A stretch of 64,000 nucleotides of DNA from Legionella geestiana (GTDB lineage Bacteria > Pseudomonadota > Gammaproteobacteria > Legionellales > Legionellaceae). The notes below the pieces were generated by a model. It was not told the origin of the DNA. It did no database searches and was given only the letters and a program-made list of their open reading frames with translations. Below, piece by piece: positions 17,192 through 25,490 of this stretch. The translations under genes were made by a program, and so were the position numbers. Position 1 is the first letter of the stretch. Each line of letters starts with the position of its first letter. The stretch lies in assembly GCF_004571195.1 (NCBI RefSeq), contig NZ_CP038271.1, positions 248,001-312,000 on the forward strand, written 5' to 3'.

Positions 17192-19009
17192 ATGGAAAAT
17201 CATGCGCTTGATGCGTCTCTGAGTGAAAGTGCCCTTAAGCTGCTCAAACGCCATTGGGGCTTTGATGCGTTTCGCAGCCATCAAAAACCGGTGATTGAAG
17301 AGGTTATAGCCGGAAGAGATGTGCTGGTATTAATGCCTACCGGGGGAGGAAAGTCGCTCTGTTATCAGCTTCCCGCTCTCGTGCGTCAGGGTGTTGGCAT
17401 TGTGGTGTCGCCCCTGATTGCGCTCATGGAAGACCAGGTGAGCGCACTTAAAGCACTTGGAATACGGGCTGAGTGCTATAACTCATCACAAAACAGTGAT
17501 GATGCACGCAGCGTTCTTGCGCGCCTTCACGCCGGAACCCTTGATCTTCTGTATATCGCGCCGGAGCGCCTGCTCAGTCCGGGATTTATCGAGCGGCTGC
17601 ACGAGTGCCCTATTGCGCTTTTTGCCATCGATGAAGCGCATTGCGTTTCACAATGGGGGCATGATTTTCGCCCGGAATACGCAGAGCTTGGCGCCTTAAA
17701 ACGCGAATTCCCAACAGTTCCCATGATTGCGCTGACGGCAACTGCTGACCGTCAAACCCAGCGCGACATTACAGAGCGCCTTAATTTTTCGCCGACCTTC
17801 TATGTCGCATCGTTTAATCGCCCAAACATTCACTATCAGGTGGTCAGCAAACACCAGCCGCTGCGCCAGATTGAGGCCTTTCTCAAAGAGCATCCTGATG
17901 AGCCCGGCATCATTTACTGCAGCACGCGCTCAACAGTCGAACGCCTGTCAGAGGCGCTTATCGCCCGAAATTTCCGTGCACGCGCCTATCATGCCGGCCT
18001 GCCACATGATGAGCGTCGTGAAGTACAGCACCTTTTTCGCCATGACAAGATTGATTTGGTCATCGCCACGATTGCATTTGGCATGGGCATCGATAAACCC
18101 AATGTGCGCTTTGTCATTCACCATGATATCCCTAAAACCATCGAGGGGTATTATCAGGAAACCGGGCGCGCCGGACGTGACGGATTGCCCTCAAAAGCAT
18201 TGTTACTGTATGATCCGGCAGACAGCGCCAAACTGCGGGCATTCATAGCCGGCATTGCCAGCCTGCAGGTACAACGCATAGAGAGCGCAAAACTCGGGCA
18301 CATGCTTGCTTTTGCCGAAGCCTCACACTGCCGCCGCCAGATTCTTCTGCGTTATTTTGATGAAGAGGCGCCAGAGCCATGCGGACACTGCGATGTCTGT
18401 GACCATCCTCCAGAAAAAGTCGATGCCACAGTAGACGCGCAAAAGTTTCTCTCCTGCGTGTATCGCCTTGGTCAGCGCTACGGGATGGGATACACCATTG
18501 CCGTACTGCGCGGCAGTCAGTCTGAGAAGATTGAAGCCGCGGGCCACCATGTGCTCAGTACCTATGGCATCGGTAAAGACAAACCGGAACACTGGTGGCG
18601 CCAGCTTGCATGGCAGCTTATTCACGAAGAATATTGTGAGCAGGACATCAACCAGTACAACATTTTGCGCCTCAAAAAAAAGGCGGGGCTGCTCCTGAAG
18701 GGACAGGCCACTCTGATGCTTGCCGTGCGCAAGGAACTGCCAAAAGCAGACAGAAAAAACGCCAGAGAAAAGCCAGCACAGGCCTCGAGCCCGCTTTTTG
18801 AGGCACTGCGCGCATTACGCCGCCGCATTGCCGAAGAAGAGTCAAAGCCCCCTTTTATGGTCTTCAGCGATGCCTCTCTCTTTGACATGATTGCCCTTAA
18901 ACCCCGAACGCTCGGGGCATTTCTGCAGGTTTCAGGAGTTGGCCAGAGCAAGCTGGAACGGTATGGCGCCCGGTTTATAGAGTGTATCGCGTGTAACGAA
19001 GAGGCGTGA
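17192..19009 (+). CDS. recQ: ATP-dependent DNA helicase RecQ
   Basis: 3'-5' DNA helicase acting in the RecF recombination pathway and at stalled forks. The 605 residues contain the N-terminal motif 0 (FDAFRSHQKPVIEEV), Walker A (MPTGGGKSLCYQLPAL), DEAH (AIDEAHCVSQWGHDFRPEY with the aromatic-rich loop), motif III (IALTATAD), motif VI (YYQETGRAGRDGLPS), the zinc-binding Cys set (CRRQILLRYF...CGHCDVC), a winged-helix RQC region and a C-terminal HRDC domain (ALRALRRRIAEEE to SGVGQSKLERYG). Full domain set and normal length. It converges with the FadL-type gene across a short hairpin. Confidence 0.97.
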   Translation: MENHALDASLSESALKLLKRHWGFDAFRSHQKPVIEEVIAGRDVLVLMPTGGGKSLCYQLPALVRQGVGIVVSPLIALMEDQVSALKALGIRAECYNSSQNSDDARSVLARLHAGTLDLLYIAPERLLSPGFIERLHECPIALFAIDEAHCVSQWGHDFRPEYAELGALKREFPTVPMIALTATADRQTQRDITERLNFSPTFYVASFNRPNIHYQVVSKHQPLRQIEAFLKEHPDEPGIIYCSTRSTVERLSEALIARNFRARAYHAGLPHDERREVQHLFRHDKIDLVIATIAFGMGIDKPNVRFVIHHDIPKTIEGYYQETGRAGRDGLPSKALLLYDPADSAKLRAFIAGIASLQVQRIESAKLGHMLAFAEASHCRRQILLRYFDEEAPEPCGHCDVCDHPPEKVDATVDAQKFLSCVYRLGQRYGMGYTIAVLRGSQSEKIEAAGHHVLSTYGIGKDKPEHWWRQLAWQLIHEEYCEQDINQYNILRLKKKAGLLLKGQATLMLAVRKELPKADRKNAREKPAQASSPLFEALRALRRRIAEEESKPPFMVFSDASLFDMIALKPRTLGAFLQVSGVGQSKLERYGARFIECIACNEEA

Positions 19010-19020
19010 GAACGCCTCTT
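18999..19020 (+). terminator. Hairpin between recQ and the FadL-type gene
   Basis: Perfect 9-bp stem (AAGAGGCGT / ACGCCTCTT) with a GAGA tetraloop, overlapping the recQ stop codon. A short T-run belongs to the stem on either strand, so it could end transcripts from both convergent genes. Confidence 0.6.
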
Positions 19021-19029
19021 TAACGAACG

Positions 19030-20205
19030 CTAAACAGCAATCTTCACGCGTAAATCTATCACATTGGCATTGACGTTAATGTGCCCCGTCGTCAGCTGCA
19101 GGCGCTCACCGGCGGGCGTGGGCGCGCTGAGGTTAATGCGCGGCTTCGCAACGCCATGCCCGTAGATAAACTGAAGCGTTGCCTGCTTTGTCAGCGCATA
19201 GTCGGAAGAAATGGCAAGTGCGTACTGGTTATCAGACGGCAATGCGGGGCTTCGAAGCGTAGACGGGACCGGGTTGGTGTCCATTACGCCAATCAGCGAC
19301 AAACCAAGCTTTTCGGTATATTGATGACGCACCACACCGATAAACGCATACGATCCACGGTATTTTGACTGAAAAATGAAGTCGCTGCCAACTGCCGTAT
19401 TGATTAAATCCACAGTTTTCAGCGGGCTCCAGTCAGAGTAGAACATCTGCAGATTGGCAAGCCATGTTTTAGAGAAGAAATGGGTAAAACTCAGCACACC
19501 AGTTGCAGGCAGTGGCAGCGGCGAAGAATAATCATTGTTAAAGACATTGGTTCCATTGAGAATACTCGGGCCGGTGGTGTTCATTTTAATGGGGGAAAAA
19601 TAACTGACTCCCACAAAATTAGTGGGGTTAACCACATAATACGCCCCCAGATTAAAACCTGTTTTGGTAGCGGAGGATTTGTTAATCAGGTTGGCATATG
19701 ACAGCGGTCCGGTGGGAACTGCAAAATTGATTTCGTTGTTACGGAGCAAATTGATATTAAGACCCGCACCGACAAAGAGGCTCTGGCTTAAAGCCACCGA
19801 CGCTCTCGGACTGATATCGACATCCCTGAGAACAGTCTGTGTGGTAATGTAGCGCAGGATAGAGTTATTCCCCCAGCGAAGGTTTGAAAAATATGGTTCG
19901 GTTACATCCACTCCAAGAACCAGTTTCTGGTTGATGCGGCGTGCAAAGCGGCCATACGGGAGTGCATCGGTCTGATTGGTGGTGGCGCGTCCCTCATCGT
20001 AGCGAAACGTGTTAAAGTTAATGGAGTTTCCACGAAACTTCATATTGAGGTTCTGGCCAACAGACCCAATAATAAACTCACTCTCCTGTACTTTAAAAAG
20101 TTCGGCAGGATTAGCATAGTTAAGCCCGGTAAAAAGCTGTATGGCATTGGCAAAGGCGGGAAGCGTTAATACCGATAACATCCCTGAAAAGACTGGACGG
20201 CGCAT
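19030..20205 (-). CDS. FadL/OmpP1-type outer-membrane transport protein
   Basis: Predicted 391-residue outer-membrane beta-barrel of the family that carries fatty acids and other hydrophobic molecules. The first 21 residues form a signal peptide ending PAFANA. The mature start is followed by GLNYANPAELFKV, where NPA is a mark of the FadL hatch region, and by many alternating strands; the C-terminus VIDLRVKIAV is compatible with a final strand. There is no fad gene alongside, although the nearby acyl-CoA genes make a lipid role plausible. Divergent to the FabD-like gene. Confidence 0.8.
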   Translation of the reverse strand: MRRPVFSGMLSVLTLPAFANAIQLFTGLNYANPAELFKVQESEFIIGSVGQNLNMKFRGNSINFNTFRYDEGRATTNQTDALPYGRFARRINQKLVLGVDVTEPYFSNLRWGNNSILRYITTQTVLRDVDISPRASVALSQSLFVGAGLNINLLRNNEINFAVPTGPLSYANLINKSSATKTGFNLGAYYVVNPTNFVGVSYFSPIKMNTTGPSILNGTNVFNNDYSSPLPLPATGVLSFTHFFSKTWLANLQMFYSDWSPLKTVDLINTAVGSDFIFQSKYRGSYAFIGVVRHQYTEKLGLSLIGVMDTNPVPSTLRSPALPSDNQYALAISSDYALTKQATLQFIYGHGVAKPRINLSAPTPAGERLQLTTGHINVNANVIDLRVKIAV

Positions 20206-20390
20206 CAGAAATCCCTTTCAACGAATTGAAAAGAAGTTACTATACAATCCTCTCCATCCTGTTTCAATGCGCACGGGCAAGGCCCCTGCCCAACAGGCTG
20301 GCACAGGCCTCACAATCCATCCAGCCTGATTGAATTTTAAGATAACGCTGTAGTAGCGCCCGCGTTCTCCAAAATGTTGTTAATAATACA

Positions 20391-20399
20391 TGGTATAAT
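20391..20399 (+). promoter_or_regulatory. Extended -10 promoter before the FabD-like gene
   Basis: TGG followed directly by a perfect TATAAT (20394-20399), 46 bp before the chosen ATG; no convincing -35 is present. Its position inside the longest open frame argues that translation starts at 20446 rather than further upstream. Confidence 0.5.
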
Positions 20400-20445
20400 G
20401 CATTTAAACAGCCGCTATGCGGGATTTGATGTCTGGAGAAAACCA

Positions 20446-21309
20446 ATGACGGTGTGTGTGTTCCCAGGGCAGGGGTCTCAGTGGGTGGGCATGGGGAGAG
20501 AGCTTTTCGAGCACTTTAAAGCACCTGTACGTGAAGCAAGCCTCATCCTTGGTTATGATATTCAGACACTCTGCCTCGAAGACCCCGAACACCTTCTTGA
20601 TAATACACGCTACACTCAACCTGCACTCTTTGTAATTAATGCCCTTGCATGGCGGCAGTGGCGTGAATCCTTTCATGGTTCGATAAGCTTTCTCGCAGGC
20701 CACAGTCTTGGTGAATATAATGCGCTCCATATCGCCGGGGTGTTTGATTTTGCAACCGGGCTTCGGATTGTGCAAAAGCGTGCGGAGCTTTCAGCAACCG
20801 TTAACAATGGGAGCATGGCCGCAGTTATTGGGCTCGGAGAGCATGAGATTCAGCGGGTGCTTGTGCTGTCAGGATTTAAAAACCTCTACATTGCCAACTA
20901 TAACAGCCCTTCACAGTTTGTGATTGCTGGCGACAGCAATGCACTGATGCGGGCTACGCCTTTGTTTCTGGAAGCCGGAGCAAAACGTTTTATTCCGTTG
21001 AAGGTTAATGGCGCTTTTCATACCCCGCTTGTGCGAGAGGCAAGTGAAGCCTTTGCGGAGTTTCTTCAAGATTTCTCGTTTAACCCACCCAAAATACCCG
21101 TTATCGCGAACCTGAATGCCATGCCCTATCCAGCCCACACAATTGCGGGTTACCTTGCGTGTCATATGATGCAACCGGTACGATGGACACAGAGTATTGA
21201 GCATCTCCTGATAGCTGGCGAGCAGGATTTTGTAGAGTGTGGCGCCAGAAAAGTACTGACTCCACTTATCAATGCCATTAAAAAAGGCCCTTCGATGCTG
21301 CCGTCATAA
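20446..21309 (+). CDS. Stand-alone malonyl-CoA:ACP acyltransferase (FabD-like)
   Basis: Acyltransferase that moves a malonyl (or other acyl) group from CoA to an acyl carrier protein. ATG 20446 follows CTGGAGAAAACCA and gives the family's opening MTVCVFPGQGSQWVGMG; 287 residues. Seen: FLAGHSLGEYNAL with the catalytic Ser in GHSLG, an Arg about 25 residues later in QKRAEL, and VNGAFHTPLV with the catalytic His. All active residues are present. No other fatty-acid or polyketide synthase gene is adjacent, unlike the housekeeping fabD of a fab cluster, so it may be a trans-acting acyltransferase for a pathway encoded elsewhere. Confidence 0.85.
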   Translation: MTVCVFPGQGSQWVGMGRELFEHFKAPVREASLILGYDIQTLCLEDPEHLLDNTRYTQPALFVINALAWRQWRESFHGSISFLAGHSLGEYNALHIAGVFDFATGLRIVQKRAELSATVNNGSMAAVIGLGEHEIQRVLVLSGFKNLYIANYNSPSQFVIAGDSNALMRATPLFLEAGAKRFIPLKVNGAFHTPLVREASEAFAEFLQDFSFNPPKIPVIANLNAMPYPAHTIAGYLACHMMQPVRWTQSIEHLLIAGEQDFVECGARKVLTPLINAIKKGPSMLPS

Positions 21310-21343
21310 GCCATCTCGACAGCATCAGGGAGCCTTGATTCCC

Positions 21344-21399
21344 AGGGTCTGTTGACATTTGGTGGTTTACAGCCGTGTCACCAATTGTCAACAGACCCT
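21344..21399. repeat. Palindromic element with IS-like ends
   Basis: Perfect 14-bp inverted repeat (AGGGTCTGTTGACA / TGTCAACAGACCCT), extended after one mismatch by TTGGTG / CACCAA, leaving a short loop. The ends resemble inverted repeats of some IS5-type elements (from memory). At 56 bp it holds no gene; it may be a miniature element or scar, and could serve as terminator for the convergent genes on both sides. Confidence 0.7.
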
Positions 21400-21401
21400 A
21401 A

Positions 21402-21641
21402 TCAGCGCCAGCATCGCACGGCTCCCCACCGGTTCAACCAGCAATCCGGGCGCCCGGGAATGGCGCGCGCCCATGGGCCAGGGCTGTTGGGTACACAGCG
21501 TCCATAGGCTGTCATGTGATATCCATGACCGCACCCCTGGGCGGCGTGTGTCAGTGGTGCCCACATCATCGCAATCACCAGCACGGCTCCTGCGATCAGC
21601 GGCATGGTCACAAATGGCGTTAACAGCGTGCGGATTTTCAT
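21402..21641 (-). CDS. Small exported Cys-rich protein (GCG_CRPN-like)
   Basis: A 79-residue protein with an N-terminal hydrophobic segment (LIAGAVLVIAMMWAPLTHAA) that looks like a signal peptide, followed by a short mature part CGHGYHMTAYGRCVPN and a Pro/Trp-rich tail with one more Cys pair (DCWLNRWGAVRCW). The CG-x-G-x-H...G-x-C-x-PN pattern matches small exported proteins annotated in other proteobacteria as having a GCG_CRPN prefix; function unknown. ATG 21641 has AAGGAG close upstream and is preferred to the longer frame at 21671. Confidence 0.65.
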   Translation of the reverse strand: MKIRTLLTPFVTMPLIAGAVLVIAMMWAPLTHAAQGCGHGYHMTAYGRCVPNSPGPWARAIPGRPDCWLNRWGAVRCWR

Positions 21642-21684
21642 ACACACTCCTTGCATTTTCTTTAAAGGCATCCATTAAATGCGT

Positions 21685-21825
21685 TTATTTGCGCCGCTGT
21701 TTTTTATTTGAGGGCTGCATATGGCGTTTCAGGGTTTCACAGACCGTTGTACCCGGATGCCTCATTGCATAGGATTCAGAAACATACTGCCCGGTACCCG
21801 CATCCCTGTAGCGTTTATTGTGCAT
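21685..21825 (-). CDS. Small basic protein, 46 residues, unknown function
   Basis: Short frame MHNKRYRDAGTG...; ACAGGAGAG lies 5-8 nt before the ATG. The sequence YRDAGTGQYVSESYAMRHPG followed by TTVCET resembles a widespread family of very small uncharacterised proteins with the pattern YrDagTGqyVt-eyA--nP-TTV-E. The C-terminus is Lys/Arg-rich (KKQRRK). It lies upstream of, and in the same direction as, the small exported protein, 43 bp away. Confidence 0.6.
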   Translation of the reverse strand: MHNKRYRDAGTGQYVSESYAMRHPGTTVCETLKRHMQPSNKKQRRK

Positions 21826-21935
21826 TTTTCTCTCCTGTCTGATTTCATAATAAATATACATTAAGTTTATTTATTAATCAAAGTCGACCGGGATAACATG
21901 CCAAACCGGGTTTTTATCATGAGAAAGCAGCAGGC

Positions 21936-22697
21936 TCAGGTTTTTGGGCTCCCGTCGCCTGGGAAACCACCAAAGTAGGTACTGTAGAGTTTGTCAAAAA
22001 CACCGTTTGATTTTAACAGGCGAATTTGTGCATCAATACGGGTAATCAGGGCCTGACTATTGGGCAGGGTCATGATGGAGTAGCCACCGCCAAGGGGGAA
22101 CGGGTTTCCAAGCATGCTGAAAATGCCTCGAGAATTGGCAACCCAGTAATTAACTGCCGTCTCGTGCAGCAGCGCCGCCTGAACCGTATCATCTGCCAGT
22201 GATTCGAGCAGCGTTTCAATGTCTTTATACTTTATCACCTGAAAAAGACCGGGAAATGCCGCCTGAACATATTCTGCAAACACACCAGCCCCCGTCTCCT
22301 CCCGAAGGATTCCGACCTCTTGCCCTTTTAACTGTGTAACGCGGTCAATCGCCAGTCGAGAGAGCACAATGATACGGCCATTACTGGGGAGATAGGGTAT
22401 GCTAAAGAGGTATTTCTGCACGCGCTCAGGCGTTGGAAAAACGCCCATGATAAGATCTATCTTGCCGTTATCAAGGGCTGTAAAAAGCTCTTCCCATACC
22501 ATGGGAACAATAACGCACTTTTCCTGCAATCCCTGACAGATTTTATTGGCTAAATCAACATGAAAACCCTGATTGGCAGACATCACCAGCGGCGGGTCGA
22601 AAAACATGACCCCTACTTTTAAATCGGCATGCGCCATGGTGGAAGCGCACAAACAGGCAACCCACAAAGAAATAAACCGCTTCCATGCATGCTTCAT
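21936..22697 (-). CDS. Periplasmic solute-binding protein, family 3
   Basis: A 253-residue exported protein with a signal peptide ending STMAHA, then the bacterial solute-binding family 3 fold: DLKVGVMFFDPPLVM, GFHVDLANKICQGL, the ALDNGKIDLIMGVFPTPERV ligand segment, and an LKGQEVGILREETGA hinge region. Family members bind amino acids or related small molecules for ABC transport, or act as sensor domains. No permease or ATPase gene is next to it, so this is an orphan binding protein; the ligand cannot be read. Confidence 0.85.
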   Translation of the reverse strand: MKHAWKRFISLWVACLCASTMAHADLKVGVMFFDPPLVMSANQGFHVDLANKICQGLQEKCVIVPMVWEELFTALDNGKIDLIMGVFPTPERVQKYLFSIPYLPSNGRIIVLSRLAIDRVTQLKGQEVGILREETGAGVFAEYVQAAFPGLFQVIKYKDIETLLESLADDTVQAALLHETAVNYWVANSRGIFSMLGNPFPLGGGYSIMTLPNSQALITRIDAQIRLLKSNGVFDKLYSTYFGGFPGDGSPKT

Positions 22698-22852
22698 GAC
22701 AATACCCTTTTCTTTGATGAGTGCTCCTGATGATTATATGATGATTTTTAACGTGAATCCAAGTCAGGTGTATGACAAGGAAGTCTAGGTGTATAGATGG
22801 TTTGGAAAACTGGGAAGTGAGAAAATCATTCATTACGCATGGTGCCTCCGGT

Positions 22853-23089
22853 TTACAAGAAGCGTTTTAGCGCCACCGCTTTTCCAGAACCACTTTTGAA
22901 GTATTTTTCTAAAGCCATTGCCTTTTCTTTGGTTTCAACAGCCACATAACTTTTCAGCTTTACAGGCAAAAAGCTTGCTGTAGAAGGCACTCTACCATCA
23001 TTATGCGCTTTAAATCGTTGCTTTAGATTACTGCTAAAACCGACGTAGATGTTATTATTGGATAGTTCTAGAAAATAAACGTAGTACAT
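22853..23089 (-). CDS. GIY-YIG nuclease-domain protein
   Basis: A 78-residue single-domain GIY-YIG protein (UPF0213/YhbQ type). The two half motifs are VYFLELSNNN and IYVGF, followed by LKQRFKAHNDG with the catalytic Arg and by EKAMALEKYFKSGSGK with the conserved acid region. The ATG at 23089 gives the family's usual MYYVYFLE opening; the longer frame to 23140 runs through a decayed copy of the same gene. Members are small structure-specific nucleases or of unknown role, common as single genes. Confidence 0.85.
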   Translation of the reverse strand: MYYVYFLELSNNNIYVGFSSNLKQRFKAHNDGRVPSTASFLPVKLKSYVAVETKEKAMALEKYFKSGSGKAVALKRFL

Positions 23090-23104
23090 TCGTTTTATTC
23101 GAAG

Positions 23105-23176
23105 ATCGAAGAAAATTACCGCCAAAACCAGCATAAACATTTCGACTGGATAATTCTAAAAACAAATGTAATCCAT
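23105..23176 (-). pseudogene. Decayed duplicate of the GIY-YIG gene start
   Basis: Read from the ATG at 23176 the sequence gives MDYICF then a stop; adding one T in the T-run restores LELSSRNVYAGFGGNF, which aligns with MYYVYFLELSNNNIYVGFSSNL of the intact gene just downstream. A tandem duplicate has therefore lost a base and all of its 3' part. Confidence 0.7.
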
Positions 23177-23270
23177 TCGTTTTAAATGCCTCACTACGCT
23201 AAAGCTTCGTGAGACACTCCTGGTTCTAACTCACTTCTGGCGTGCCGCCCGAAGTTCGAAGAACGCAGGG

Positions 23271-23358
23271 TGGCGGAGAGAGAGGGATTCGAACCCTCGA
23301 TACGTTGCCGTATACACACTTTCCAGGCGTGCGCCTTCAACCGCTCGGCCACCTCTCC
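23271..23358 (-). tRNA. tRNA-Ser (anticodon GGA)
   Basis: 88-nt class II tRNA on the minus strand with encoded CCA. The acceptor GGAGAGG pairs with the 3' CTCTCC region. The anticodon stem CACGC/GTGTG encloses the loop CTGGAAA (GGA), there is a long variable arm, and the T-loop carries GGTTCGAATCC. It reads UCC/UCU codons. Confidence 0.96.
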
Positions 23359-23400
23359 AACGGCGACAAGGATATACCCATGGTTGTAAAAATGCAACCG

Positions 23401-24099
23401 TTAAAACTTCATCTTGGGCCGAACACGGCTTAATCCACCGTCTACAGCCAGCACTTGTCCGGTTATCCAGTCATTATCAGGATGCAGGAAAAACTGAACG
23501 GCCCGGGCAATATCAAGGGGTGTACCAATGCGCCCGAGGGCGTGCATGGCTTTGGAGGCCGTATGCGCCAGTTCGTTGCTTAAAATTGATGCTGTAAGCG
23601 GGCTTTCCACCATGCCGGGTGCAACAACGTTCACTCTAAGACGCATTGGTGCATAGGTTGCGGCAGCCGATTGAGAAAGGCCAATCACCCCCGCTTTCGC
23701 AGCGGCTATGGCTTCATGATTGGCAAGCCCTGTAAGGGCTGCGGCGGATGAAATCAGCACCACAGAACCGCCCTTTCGCATGTGCTGTCCCGCTGCACGT
23801 ACGGTTGCAAAGGAGGTTGTTAACGATGCCGCAATCACCGCCTGAAATTCCTCGGCCGATGTGATGTGCGCACTTTTTAAAAGAAGCGAGCCGGCGCAAT
23901 TGACTACACCATCAAGCTCACCCGCATCACGAAACACCTGAGACACCGCGTCAAACTGAGTCGCATCCAGCAAAAAATCAGGGTTGATTTTTTGACTGTC
24001 CCGCGCTGTAGTCAAAACTGTATCTCCCTGCTCACGCAAAAGTGTGCTTACTGCCTGACCAATTGCACTGCCTGCCGCAATAACGAGATAACGCGCCAT
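23401..24099 (-). CDS. Atypical short-chain dehydrogenase/reductase
   Basis: Rossmann-fold protein of 232 residues from ATG 24099 (the frame is open to 24132; AAGTGAA precedes 24099). Recognisable SDR parts: LLDATQFDAVSQV (Asp), DGVVNCAGSLLL (NAG motif as NCAG), VVLISSAAAL (catalytic Ser), VNVVAPGMVESPL and ITGQVLAVDGGL. Two key features deviate. The nucleotide-binding loop reads VIAAGSAIGQA rather than TGxxxGIG, and the YxxxK pair reads IAAAK, with Ile (codon ATA) where the catalytic Tyr should be. It may be non-catalytic or use a different mechanism. Adjacent to tRNA-Ser and divergent from the DUF2878 gene. Confidence 0.82.
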   Translation of the reverse strand: MARYLVIAAGSAIGQAVSTLLREQGDTVLTTARDSQKINPDFLLDATQFDAVSQVFRDAGELDGVVNCAGSLLLKSAHITSAEEFQAVIAASLTTSFATVRAAGQHMRKGGSVVLISSAAALTGLANHEAIAAAKAGVIGLSQSAAATYAPMRLRVNVVAPGMVESPLTASILSNELAHTASKAMHALGRIGTPLDIARAVQFFLHPDNDWITGQVLAVDGGLSRVRPKMKF

Positions 24100-24180
24100 A
24101 GTATTCACTTGCATGAAATGTAAAGCACCCACTATGATGAATTATCTTGAAAACTGCAATATCCGGCGCATCTTCTGCTC

Positions 24181-24726
24181 ATGAAAACGTACTACATTAA
24201 ATTGCTGCACGGAGCATCCTGGTACCTGGCATGGTTTGCCTGTATCCACTTTGCTGCAAAGGGTGATGCATGGACGGGAACAGGCATCACGCTCTGCCTC
24301 ATTGCCCTGCAGATGCTCCTGCAGGCGCATAACAGGCTTCCATGGCGCGACGCGCTGTTCTTTACCGTGGCCTTGAGCCTTCTTGGTACGGTTACTGACA
24401 CGCTGTGGCAGTATGCGGGCCTCGTGCAGTTTCATGCCAATCCCTTTCATGCGCCCGTTTCCCCTCCATGGATGACGGCTTTATGGCTGAGTTTTGGCGT
24501 AAATATCATCCTAATCTATCGTAACTGGCTGACACACTATCTGCTCTGGGGGAGCATTGTTTTTCCCTCGATGATCTTTGCCTACTGGCTTGGCGTAAGG
24601 GTTGGAGCTGCGACAGTAACCACAAATCCCCTCTATTTTTACACGGCTCTCGGCACGACATGGGCCTTACTCCTGCCGCTTTGCCTCTTTGTCTTTAATC
24701 ACCTGCAGAGGAAAACTCAACCATGA
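24181..24726 (+). CDS. DUF2878 membrane protein
   Basis: A 181-residue protein with about five hydrophobic helices and few charged residues, matching the DUF2878 family (WQYAGLVQF and PPWMTALWLSFG are typical). In other proteobacteria this family sits beside DUF1295 proteins and cyclopropane-fatty-acid-synthase-like genes, suggesting a membrane-lipid role; that is association only. It overlaps the DUF1295 gene by 4 nt (ATGA), so the two are probably translated together. No good Shine-Dalgarno is visible. Confidence 0.75.
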   Translation: MKTYYIKLLHGASWYLAWFACIHFAAKGDAWTGTGITLCLIALQMLLQAHNRLPWRDALFFTVALSLLGTVTDTLWQYAGLVQFHANPFHAPVSPPWMTALWLSFGVNIILIYRNWLTHYLLWGSIVFPSMIFAYWLGVRVGAATVTTNPLYFYTALGTTWALLLPLCLFVFNHLQRKTQP

Positions 24727-25472
24727 TAGTTAGCCTGGTCCTCATTGCCCTTTTCCTGCACATGTGCCTTTTCTGGGTGTGGTATCGGCGCACCAATAAT
24801 CCCTCGGTTGTAGATGTCGGCTGGGCGAGCGGTCTGACGCTCGCGGGGCTTTTGTATCTCTTGAATGGTACACTTTCGTGGCGCTCGATTGTTTTAGGTG
24901 TCGCCCTCCTCCTCTGGGGAGTAAGGCTTGGAGGCTATCTCTGGTGGACACGCATCAGACGCAAAAAAGTGGATAAACGCTATCTGGCACTAAGTGATAA
25001 CTGGAAAATTTCAAAACCTCTCGGGTTCTTTTTGAACTTCCAGCTGCAGGGAGCGTTGATTTTTGTGATTTCCCTGCCATGGTATTTTACAGCCTCTGCC
25101 AGCGTGTTCAGCATTATCGATGCAATGGGAATCGCACTTTTTTTAACCGCCCTTCTCCTTGAAACTACAGCTGACCGTCAGCTTCAGGACTTTAAAAAGA
25201 AATTCCCGGGCGAAGTCTGCAACCAAAAACTCTGGCGCTACAGCAGACACCCAAATTACTTTTCGGATTGGCTTGTGTGGTGTGCGTTTACACTTTTTGC
25301 GCTGAGCGCGCCTTATGGCTGGATAGCAATTGTCTCGCCGGTTATGCTCTATCTCATCATGACGCGCATCACAGCCCCCATGACAGAAGCGGGGTCTTTA
25401 GCCTCAAGGGGCGAGCATTATCGGCGGTATCAGCAGACTACATCCATGTTTTTCCCAAGACGCCCTCGATAA
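24723..25472 (+). CDS. DUF1295 / steroid 5-alpha-reductase-like membrane protein
   Basis: A 249-residue protein with six or so membrane helices. The C-terminal motif LWRYSRHPNYFSDWLVW is the hallmark of the DUF1295/isoprenylcysteine-methyltransferase/steroid-reductase superfamily (RHPNY), which binds NADPH or S-adenosylmethionine. An N-terminal NNPSVVDVGWASG stretch is also typical. Coupled with the DUF2878 gene upstream. The reaction is unknown; modification of a membrane lipid is the likeliest guess. Confidence 0.82.
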   Translation: MIVSLVLIALFLHMCLFWVWYRRTNNPSVVDVGWASGLTLAGLLYLLNGTLSWRSIVLGVALLLWGVRLGGYLWWTRIRRKKVDKRYLALSDNWKISKPLGFFLNFQLQGALIFVISLPWYFTASASVFSIIDAMGIALFLTALLLETTADRQLQDFKKKFPGEVCNQKLWRYSRHPNYFSDWLVWCAFTLFALSAPYGWIAIVSPVMLYLIMTRITAPMTEAGSLASRGEHYRRYQQTTSMFFPRRPR

Positions 25473-25490
25473 CGGGGCGTCTTGCAAAAG

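Noticed and set aside
23271..23358. tRNA-Ser as an attachment site of an integrated island
   Set aside because: No integrase and no repeat of the tRNA 3' end was noticed in the window; the neighbours look ordinary apart from the GIY-YIG remnant.
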